DNA from: JBBREP01 sp036501845
GTDB taxonomy: Bacteria; Actinomycetota; Acidimicrobiia; IMCC26256; PALSA-610
Direction of reading: 5' to 3'
Length of the DNA stretch: 6,738 nucleotides
Assembly: GCA_036501845.1 (NCBI GenBank)
Contig: DASXZO010000162.1
Coordinates: 1 to 6,738 of the forward strand
Below are positions 1 through 5,118 of this stretch, one piece after another. Positions within the stretch are counted from its first letter, which is position 1. Every line of letters begins with the position of its first letter. Made by a program: the position numbers and the translations under genes. The notes below the pieces were generated by a model. The model was given only the letters and a program-made list of their open reading frames with translations, made no database searches and was not told the origin of the DNA.

Positions 1-578
1 CGGCGCTTGGGCGCGACCACCTTGGTCATCACCCATCGGTGCTTGCCGATCTTGCGGTCGCGCTCGAAACCCAGCTGCTCGTAGGTGCTGAGCGCTCCGT
101 TGAAGAGAAAGCCGGCCGGCACTGCGTCCGCGGCTTCTGGATAGCCCTCAACGGTGCCGCCGCCCAGCCCCGCGATCAGCTGGAGTGCGCCTGCGAGCGC
201 GGCCGTCGCAACACCTTGGCGGCGATGTCCCTTGCCCACGTAGCAGCAGGCGATGCGCCAGTCGGGTAGCTCGGTCACGCCGCGCTCATACGCGGCCCGG
301 CTCTTGATGCGCGGCACCTCGTCGGGCGGGCCGAATTGGCACCAGCCGACGCAGTCGCTTCCGTCGAACACGAGCGCGGCATGTGCAGTGCCGGCGACGA
401 CGCGGGCGTGCTTCTGCTCGCGGTGGACGGCGGCGCCGCGATTATCCCTGTCGCCACCCTCCGGATGGAAGGCGATGCACCAGCACCCACCGAAGATCCC
501 GTTGTTGCACTCGACCAGCGCCGCGAACGCGTCCCAAGTAGAAGTGTCCAACGCCTTGATCGTGTAGCGCACTGCCAC
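1..578 (-). CDS. GNAT family N-acetyltransferase, 3' end cut by window edge
   Basis: Read on the minus strand, this frame is open from the window edge to beyond position 620 and gives a coherent protein of about 192 residues whose last few codons are missing. GNAT enzymes transfer an acetyl group from acetyl-CoA to an amine; the substrate here cannot be told. What is seen: an N-terminal stretch with a Cys/Trp-rich patch (GGCWCIAFHPEG), a central strand (GWCQFGPPDE), then the acetyl-CoA pyrophosphate-binding loop CCYVGKGHRRQGVA (about residues 112-125; the RRQGVA part fits R/Q-x-x-G-x-A), a helix AALAGALQLIAG, and a C-terminal FNGALSTYEQLGFERDR segment with the usual late Tyr followed by 'LGF'. 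Length and order fit a single-domain soluble GNAT protein. The start is uncertain: in-frame GTG codons lie at 584, 578 and 572, and none has a ribosome-binding site. 578 was chosen because it sits at the expected distance from a -10-like box. The gene is divergent from the M20 peptidase. Family assignment is confident; function is not. Confidence 0.85.
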   Translation of the reverse strand, partial: MAVRYTIKALDTSTWDAFAALVECNNGIFGGCWCIAFHPEGGDRDNRGAAVHREQKHARVVAGTAHAALVFDGSDCVGWCQFGPPDEVPRIKSRAAYERGVTELPDWRIACCYVGKGHRRQGVATAALAGALQLIAGLGGGTVEGYPEAADAVPAGFLFNGALSTYEQLGFERDRKIGKHRWVMTKVVAPKR

Positions 579-586
579 GACCACAG

Positions 587-616
587 AACGTATGCGAACC
601 ACGATTCGGGGCACAA
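587..616 (-). promoter_or_regulatory. Putative promoter of the GNAT gene
   Basis: On the minus strand, TTGTGC (616-611) and TACGTT (592-587) are separated by 18 bases. The second box fits TANNNT and the first shares TTG with the -35 consensus. The predicted start of transcription, about 578-581, falls on or next to candidate GTG start codons, which suggests a leaderless or nearly leaderless mRNA. This is an inference from short motifs in a 45-base intergenic gap. Confidence 0.35.
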
Positions 617-617
617 T
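612..617 (+). promoter_or_regulatory. Putative -10 element of the M20 peptidase gene
   Basis: CACAAT matches TATAAT at four of six positions, including the conserved second A and last T. The seventh base after it is the A of the ATG at 624, the spacing expected for leaderless transcription. No convincing -35 box is visible 16-18 bases upstream, and no good Shine-Dalgarno sequence precedes the ATG. The element overlaps the proposed -35 box of the divergent GNAT promoter, so the two promoters could compete. Confidence 0.3.
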
Positions 618-623
618 GAGCGC

Positions 624-2033
624 ATGGCCCCCAGCGACACCCACGTCGGCGCGGCAATCGCTGCCGCGCGCGCAAGCCTCGACGACACGCGGCGCGAACT
701 GGTCGAACTGGCGCGCATCCCGAGCATCAGTGCCTCGCCCGAGCACCGCGAGCAGGTGGAGGCGAGCGCCCAGCGGACCGTCGAGATCCTCGAACGGCAC
801 GGGCTCGAGTATGTGCGCGTGCTCAGGCTCGAGGGTGCCCACCCGAGCGTGCTCGGCGAGTGGCTGCACGCGGGCGACGACCAGCCGACACTGCTTCTCT
901 ACGCGCACCACGACGTGCAACCGCCGGGTGTACTCGCGAACTGGACCGCGGATCCGTTCGAGCCCGACGAGCGCGACGGCCGGCTCTACGCACGCGGCGT
1001 GTGCGACGACAAGGCCGGTGTGCTCGCGCATGCCGCCGCGGTACGCGCCTGGCTCGACGCGAGCGAGGCGCTGCCGTGCAACGTGAAGGTGTTCATCGAA
1101 GGCGAGGAGGAGATCGGCTCGCCCAACCTCGAGCGCTACCTCACGACGTTCGCCGACGATCTCGAAGCCGACGTGTTCGTGCTTGCCGACGCGGGCCAGT
1201 GGAAGGTGGGCGTGCCCGCAATCACATGGTCGCTGCGCGGGCTGGCCACGATCGATGTGGAGTTGCGCGCGCTCGCCGGCCCGGTGCACTCAGGTCTGCA
1301 CGGCGGCGCGGTGCCCGACCCGGCGATGGGGATGGCCCGGCTGCTCGACTCGATGGTCGACCAATACGGCGACATCGCGATCGCAGGGTTCTCGGACGAC
1401 GTGCGCCCGCTCACCGACTCCGAGCGCGCGCGCATCAACTCGCTCCCGGCCAACGAAGAGTCGTTCCTGCGCGGCGCGGGAGCGATGCCGGGCGCACGGG
1501 CGGGCGATCCCGAGCGCAATATGTTCGAACGGCTCTGGATGCAGCCCGCCCTCACCATCATCGGCTTCGACTCGCATCCGATCGCGGGCAGCTCGAACCA
1601 GATCGTCGCCGCCGCCACCGCGCGGCTGAGCTTCCGGCTCGCGCCGGGTCAGGATCCCGATCGCGTGGCGCGCACGGTGATGGCGCACATCGACGCGCAC
1701 GTGCCGTTCGGGCTGCAACCCACCGCCACTGTGCACGAAGCCGTGCCGGCATGGACGTGCGAACCCGACGGGCCCGCGTTCTCGGCGTGCGTGCGTGCAC
1801 TCACCGCGGGATTCGGCACCGAACCGGTGCTGATGGGCATGGGTGGCTCGGTGCCGTTCGTGGGACCGTTCGTGTCGGCGTTCGCGCGCGACGGCGTGCC
1901 GATCCCGGCGCTGCTCATCGGTCCAGAAGACCCGCGCTCACGCGCGCACGGTGAGGACGAGAGCCTCCACCTCGACGACTGGCGCAAGCTCATCGAGAGT
2001 GAGGTCCATCTGATCGGCCTACTCGCGAAGTGA
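624..2033 (+). CDS. M20-family metallodipeptidase (CNDP/DUG1-like)
   Basis: This 469-residue protein has the complete signature of a di-zinc M20 (carnosinase/Dug1-type) peptidase, which hydrolyses dipeptides or short peptides in the cytoplasm. Visible landmarks: YAHHDVQP (metal ligand H95 and D97), GVCDDKAG (bridging D128), EGEEEIGS (catalytic base and metal ligand E162/E163), VLADAGQW (D189), and SRAHGEDE near the C-terminus (metal ligand H442). The lid/dimerisation domain lies between, at about residues 200-390, with GPVHSGLHGG (H222, the His that in homologues reaches into the partner's active site) and GFDSHPIAGSSNQIV. No signal peptide is seen, and the length is normal for the family. 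The frame stays open upstream to 336, but the ATG at 624 is the only in-frame Met in that stretch that begins a family-like N-terminus, and upstream starts would overlap the GNAT gene. The 3' end overlaps the convergent FAD oxidoreductase gene by 15 bases. Substrate preference cannot be read from the sequence. Confidence 0.95.
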   Translation: MAPSDTHVGAAIAAARASLDDTRRELVELARIPSISASPEHREQVEASAQRTVEILERHGLEYVRVLRLEGAHPSVLGEWLHAGDDQPTLLLYAHHDVQPPGVLANWTADPFEPDERDGRLYARGVCDDKAGVLAHAAAVRAWLDASEALPCNVKVFIEGEEEIGSPNLERYLTTFADDLEADVFVLADAGQWKVGVPAITWSLRGLATIDVELRALAGPVHSGLHGGAVPDPAMGMARLLDSMVDQYGDIAIAGFSDDVRPLTDSERARINSLPANEESFLRGAGAMPGARAGDPERNMFERLWMQPALTIIGFDSHPIAGSSNQIVAAATARLSFRLAPGQDPDRVARTVMAHIDAHVPFGLQPTATVHEAVPAWTCEPDGPAFSACVRALTAGFGTEPVLMGMGGSVPFVGPFVSAFARDGVPIPALLIGPEDPRSRAHGEDESLHLDDWRKLIESEVHLIGLLAK

Positions 2034-3464
2034 CTGCGCAAACGCGCGGCCGGCTGCGTGCCAGCCACACATACCGTGCGCGCCCGGGCCCGGTGGTGTG
2101 GATGCCGAGCACAGATACACGCCGTCGATCGGAGTGCGATACGGATCACGGCGTGCCACCGGGCGAAAGAGCAACTGCCGCAGGTCGAGCGCGCCGGCGG
2201 AGAAGTCGCCACCGTGCAGGTTCGCGTTGTGGCGCTCGAGTTCGACCGGGCCGAGCACCGCGCGCGCTGCCACCACATCCTTGAACCCTGGCGCGGCGGC
2301 TTCGATCTGTGCTTCGATCGACGCGACCGCGTCGTCGAGCGCGGCGCCGGTGAAATCGACGCTCTGCGGCACGTGGCAATACGCCCAGAACGCGTGCCGG
2401 CCGTCGGGCGCGCGGCTCGGGTCGGCCACGCTCGGTTGACCGCACAGCACGAACGGCCGTTCCGGCACCACCCCGCGGGCCACGAGCTGCTCGGCGGCGG
2501 CGATCTCGAGCAGCGTGCCGCCGAGGTGCACGGTGGCGGCCGTGCGGCATGCGGGATCGGCCCACGGCACCGGCTCGCGCAACGCGTAGTCGATCTTGCA
2601 AGCGCCGGCACCGGGCCGGAACCGCAGGAGCGCGCTCCGGTAGCGACCCGGGAGGCGGTCGCCGGCGAGGTCGACGAGCTGGCGCGGGCTCACGTCGAAC
2701 AGCACCGCGCCGGCCGGCGGGAGTTGCTCGAGCGCAGTCACCCGGTTGCCGGTCACGATCTCGCCGCCGCCCTCTCGCACGATCGCGGCGAGCGCGTCGG
2801 CGATCGCCTGCGAACCGCCCCGGGCCACCGGCCAGCCCACCGCCACCCCGGCCGCCCCGAGTAAGAGCCCGGGCCCGCTCGTGCCGAGCCGTTCGAGCGG
2901 GATGGCGGTGTGGGCCGCCACACCGGCGAACAGCGCCGGCGCGGCGTCGCCGTCGAAGTTCGCGGCGAGGCGCGTGGCCGGCTGGATCGCGCTCGCCCCG
3001 AAGCGAGCAGCGGCGAGGGGTCGGCGCGGCACCGGCCACAGCGGCGCGAAGAACGAATCGACCAGCGCGTCCCAATGACGCGCGAGCCGGCCGAAGCGGC
3101 GCTTCCATCGCGCCGCGTCGGCACCGAGCGTGGCGGCCGACGCGTCGAGGTCGCGGTCGAGCACCGCGGCGCCGCGGCCTTCGAGGGGATGCGCGAGCGC
3201 GATGGGGGCATGCAGCCACTCGAGCCCGTGGCGATCGAGACCGAGCTCACGAAAGGCGGGCGACGCGGCACCGAAGGGATGCACCGACGAGCACACGTCG
3301 CGCACCACGCCGTCGAGCGCGTCCACGTCGGACGCGACGCCACCCCCGATGCGCGCTGCGGCCTCGAGCACCAGCACCCGACGGCCGGCGCGCGCGATGC
3401 GTGCCGCGGCAGTGAGACCATTCGGACCGGCGCCCACCACGACCGCCTCGTACTCGTTCGCCAC
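2019..3464 (-). CDS. FAD-dependent phytoene-dehydrogenase-like oxidoreductase
   Basis: This 481-residue protein belongs to the amine oxidase/phytoene desaturase-like flavoprotein family (CrtI/PYROXD2-related). The N-terminus carries the dinucleotide-binding fold: VVVGAGPNGL at residues 8-17, the ribose-binding acidic residue E34 in VLVLEA, then RIGGG at 38-42. A mid-protein GWPVARGG (about 210-217) matches the segment before the second FAD-contacting strand. The C-terminal DGVYLCSAST...GAHGMCGWHAAGRA (about 447-474) is the family's flavin-closing motif. Such enzymes oxidise or isomerise isoprenoid or other hydrophobic substrates; no carotenoid genes lie beside this one, so a carotenoid role is not supported. 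The GTG at 3464 was chosen because it places the Rossmann strand at residue 8. The frame extends upstream to an ATG at 3596, but those 44 Arg-rich residues look non-native. No clear ribosome-binding site precedes the GTG. The gene stands alone on this strand and its stop lies inside the last codons of the M20 gene. Confidence 0.9.
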   Translation of the reverse strand: MANEYEAVVVGAGPNGLTAAARIARAGRRVLVLEAAARIGGGVASDVDALDGVVRDVCSSVHPFGAASPAFRELGLDRHGLEWLHAPIALAHPLEGRGAAVLDRDLDASAATLGADAARWKRRFGRLARHWDALVDSFFAPLWPVPRRPLAAARFGASAIQPATRLAANFDGDAAPALFAGVAAHTAIPLERLGTSGPGLLLGAAGVAVGWPVARGGSQAIADALAAIVREGGGEIVTGNRVTALEQLPPAGAVLFDVSPRQLVDLAGDRLPGRYRSALLRFRPGAGACKIDYALREPVPWADPACRTAATVHLGGTLLEIAAAEQLVARGVVPERPFVLCGQPSVADPSRAPDGRHAFWAYCHVPQSVDFTGAALDDAVASIEAQIEAAAPGFKDVVAARAVLGPVELERHNANLHGGDFSAGALDLRQLLFRPVARRDPYRTPIDGVYLCSASTPPGPGAHGMCGWHAAGRAFAQSLRE

Positions 3465-3473
3465 TGCCGGAGT

Positions 3474-3487
3474 CTGGCGCGCGCCAG
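3474..3487. repeat. Perfect 14-base palindrome upstream of the FAD oxidoreductase
   Basis: CTGGCGCGCGCCAG reads the same on both strands. It sits 9 bases upstream of the GTG start of the FAD oxidoreductase, so it could be an operator or a structure in the 5' leader that affects translation. It is built only from common GC-rich words, so chance is a real alternative in DNA of this composition. Confidence 0.35.
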
Positions 3488-3632
3488 GCGCCCGGACCGG
3501 CCTCCACCTGCACCTTTCGCGCCATTCGCGAGAAGAAACCTGAAGCCGTTCCGATCCCGCTACGGCCCCTGGCAGCCGCGGGTTCTGACCGAACATGACG
3601 ACAGTCTGACTGCCACATTCCCCGCGCCCGTT

Positions 3633-3662
3633 TCGACAGACGCTAGGGGGTCTTCCTACCGT
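3633..3662 (+). promoter_or_regulatory. Putative housekeeping-type promoter of the Rpf-like gene
   Basis: TCGACA (3633-3638, five of six to TTGACA) and TACCGT (3657-3662, fits TANNNT) are separated by 18 bases. Transcription would start near 3669, giving a leader of about 64 bases before the ATG at 3733. The spacer and the -10 box contain an imperfect inverted repeat, TAGG (3644-3647) and CCTA (3655-3658), which could be a regulator site. I see no match to the ydaO/c-di-AMP riboswitch found ahead of some actinobacterial rpf genes. Confidence 0.5.
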
Positions 3663-3718
3663 CGTTGTGTCCTGACCTGGGCCAATGGGCAGAGAGCTTC
3701 CCTCGTTTCACTCCTCCG

Positions 3719-3724
3719 AAAGGA
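3719..3724 (+). promoter_or_regulatory. Ribosome-binding site that sets the Rpf-like gene start
   Basis: AAAGGA lies 8 bases before the ATG at 3733, an ideal spacing. It is the only good Shine-Dalgarno sequence in front of any gene here. It rules against the in-frame upstream ATG at 3685 and the internal ATG at 3907, neither of which has one. Confidence 0.7.
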
Positions 3725-3732
3725 ATCCCCTG

Positions 3733-5052
3733 ATGACGCGCGCGCGCATCGAGCACACACGAACCAACGGACATGCACCTCCGGGCGATACGACTGCCAC
3801 CGTGCCCGCCGGGATCGCGGGCAGCGAGCGGCATGCCGCTCGGAAGGGGCTTCGCAACACCGGGCAGCACAAAGAAGGCGTGCGCACGCGCAGCGCGCGG
3901 CGCGGCATGCGCGTGCGTCACGCGACGCGCGCAGCCGCGGTCGCGATGGTCGCGGCCACGACAACGGGCATGGTCTCGATGGACCGCGCCGGCGCGGCGA
4001 CCGCCGCGGCCAACGCGGTGAAGTCGTACTCGGGCGCGATCGGGGTGGGCCCGACACCGGGCACACCGTTCCATGCCGCGATGACTGGGATCGCGGCAAC
4101 TCCCACCCGTCACGGCTACTGGCTCGCGGCGGCCGACGGCGGCGTGTTCTCCTTCGGTGACGCCCGCTTCGCCGGGAGCGCCGGTGCAATCCCGCTCGCG
4201 CGGCCGGTGGTGGGCCTCGCGGCCGAGCCCATCGGTACGGGCTACTGGCTCGTGGCCTCCGACGGCGGCGTGTTCAGCTACGGCAGCGCGCATTTCCACG
4301 GCAGCGCGGCGCCGTACCGGCCGTTCGCGCCGATTGTGGGCATCGCGGCCACGCCGACGGGGCACGGCTACTGGCTGGTCGGCGCCGACGGCGGCGTGTT
4401 CAGCTTCGGTGACGCTCATTTCCACGGCAGCGCCGAGCCGTTCCACCCGACCGCACCGATCGTGGGCATCGCGTCGTCGCCCACGGGCCGCGGCTACTGG
4501 CTGCTCAGCGCCGACGGCGGCGTCTTCGCCTTCGGCGACGCTCCGTACCGGGGTTCGCTGTTCGGTTACGCGCCGGGCAACGACGCCGTGGGCATCACCG
4601 CGTCGGACCACGGCTACCTGGTCGCTCGCCGTACGGGCGCCGTGGCGTCGTTCGGTACCCCGTTCGCCGGCACGAGTGACCTGGCCAACTGGACGAGCGG
4701 CCCCACCGTGGGCATCGCGGCGTCGGCCGCGGGTTACTGGACCGTGCAGGGCGCAGCGATCGTGAACCACATGGACGCGTTCCTCACCTGCACGCGTTCG
4801 CACGAGTCGAGCCACACCGCTCCCGCCTTCGACAACGGCTACCAAGCGGTGAACCCGAGCCACACGTACTTCGGCGCGTACCAGTTCGACCAGCGCACGT
4901 GGAACAGCGCCGCGTCGGTGGCCGGCCGCGCCGACCTCATCGGCGTGAACCCGGCCGGCGCGAGCGTCACCGACCAGGACCTCCTGGCGATGACGCTGTT
5001 CCAGGAGCGCGGCGCGGCCCCGTGGATGGGCCGCTGCGCGGGCCTGTCGTAA
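3733..5052 (+). CDS. Secreted repeat protein with C-terminal Rpf/transglycosylase-like domain
   Basis: A 439-residue protein predicted to be exported and to act on the cell wall. Parts in order: residues 1-66, a long polar Arg/His-rich region; about 67-83, a hydrophobic segment (AAAVAMVAATTTGMVSM) with a possible signal-peptidase site near AGA-A at 86-89; about 90-117, a linker; 118 to about 345, five to six tandem repeats of 42 residues; 347-439, a small lysozyme-fold domain of the resuscitation-promoting factor/transglycosylase-like type. In that last domain, CTRSHESS carries the likely catalytic Glu (E358), and GYQAVNPSHTYFGAYQFDQRTWNS and APWMGRC match the family pattern; C353 and C436 could form a disulphide. 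Rpf-type domains cleave peptidoglycan glycan strands and are linked to growth and exit from dormancy. The repeats probably fold as a beta-rich, propeller-like module that binds a partner or wall polymer; this is inferred. The start is fixed by a good ribosome-binding site. A strong hairpin follows the stop. Domain identity is confident from recall of the family; the biological role is inferred. Confidence 0.88.
   Translation: MTRARIEHTRTNGHAPPGDTTATVPAGIAGSERHAARKGLRNTGQHKEGVRTRSARRGMRVRHATRAAAVAMVAATTTGMVSMDRAGAATAAANAVKSYSGAIGVGPTPGTPFHAAMTGIAATPTRHGYWLAAADGGVFSFGDARFAGSAGAIPLARPVVGLAAEPIGTGYWLVASDGGVFSYGSAHFHGSAAPYRPFAPIVGIAATPTGHGYWLVGADGGVFSFGDAHFHGSAEPFHPTAPIVGIASSPTGRGYWLLSADGGVFAFGDAPYRGSLFGYAPGNDAVGITASDHGYLVARRTGAVASFGTPFAGTSDLANWTSGPTVGIAASAAGYWTVQGAAIVNHMDAFLTCTRSHESSHTAPAFDNGYQAVNPSHTYFGAYQFDQRTWNSAASVAGRADLIGVNPAGASVTDQDLLAMTLFQERGAAPWMGRCAGLS
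4084..4770 (+). repeat. Tandem 126-base coding repeats (42-residue GYWL units)
   Basis: Units begin at 4084, 4210, 4336, 4462, 4588 and 4708. The first four are exactly 126 bases, the fifth is 120, and the sixth is partial and runs into the Rpf-like domain. The consensus unit is VGIAATPTGHGYWLV followed by ADGGVFSFGDA and then F-x-GS. Units 2 and 3 are close in DNA: they share 19 bases starting GACGGCGGCG and 17 bases starting CATTTCCACG. The fifth unit is degenerate (GYLVARRTG in place of GYWLV.ADGG), and the sixth keeps only VGIAAS..GYW. This suggests growth by duplication in the middle of the array and decay toward the C-terminal side. Confidence 0.9.
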
Positions 5053-5058
5053 CCCGTC

Positions 5059-5102
5059 GTGGTCCCATCAGGATGACGATTTCTTCATCCTGATGGGACC
5101 AC
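5059..5102. terminator. Perfect 18-bp-stem hairpin, probable terminator
   Basis: The arms 5059-5076 and 5085-5102 pair perfectly over 18 bp around an 8-base loop (5077-5084). The core arm is GGTCCCATCAGGATGA. It starts 6 bases after the Rpf-like stop codon. No run of T follows on either strand, so it is not a classical intrinsic terminator; it could act as a U-less hairpin terminator, an mRNA 3'-end stabiliser, or a dispersed palindromic repeat. The stem is distinctly less GC-rich than the surrounding DNA, which argues against chance pairing. Confidence 0.75.
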
Positions 5103-5111
5103 ACGTACGGT
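5084..5111 (+). promoter_or_regulatory. Putative promoter of the ABC1 kinase gene, overlapping the hairpin
   Basis: TACGGT (5106-5111) fits TANNNT and lies 7 bases before the GTG start at 5119, so transcription could begin at or next to the start codon. A weak -35 candidate, TTCATC (5084-5089), lies 16 bases upstream, at the last loop base and the start of the right arm of the hairpin. There is no Shine-Dalgarno sequence, which agrees with leaderless expression. Motif evidence only. Confidence 0.35.
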
Positions 5112-5118
5112 CGTCGCC

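Noticed and set aside
336..623. N-terminal extension of the M20 peptidase reading frame by 96 codons
   Set aside because: It overlaps the oppositely oriented GNAT gene, shows no family similarity and is only the open shadow of GC-rich DNA; the family-like N-terminus begins at the ATG at 624.
2058..2864. 268-codon plus-strand open frame opposite the FAD oxidoreductase
   Set aside because: Arg/Ala/His-rich composition without motifs; the minus-strand frame has clear FAD-binding signatures at both ends.
3582..3594. GTTC-N5-GAAC inverted repeat considered as a LexA/SOS-type operator
   Set aside because: The arms are in the wrong order and spacing for the actinobacterial GAAC-N4-GTTC box, and four-base arms are too short to support a stem.
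3465..3596. 44-residue N-terminal extension of the FAD oxidoreductase starting at an ATG at 3596
   Set aside because: It is Arg-rich and low in secondary-structure sense, has no ribosome-binding site, and places the FAD-binding strand unusually late compared with the family.
3465..3732. ydaO-type (c-di-AMP) riboswitch upstream of the Rpf-like gene
   Set aside because: Looked for because some actinobacterial rpf genes carry one, but none of the conserved blocks is recognisable and the predicted leader of about 64 bases is too short.
4084..4770. Regularly spaced repeats considered as CRISPR or a non-coding satellite
   Set aside because: The period is an exact multiple of three, the repeats are imperfect with third-position differences, and they lie in frame within a secreted protein.
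3643..4863. 406-codon open frame on the minus strand opposite the Rpf-like gene
   Set aside because: It is very rich in Arg, Ala, His and Val with no recognisable domain, and its apparent repeats simply mirror the 126-base repeats of the real gene.
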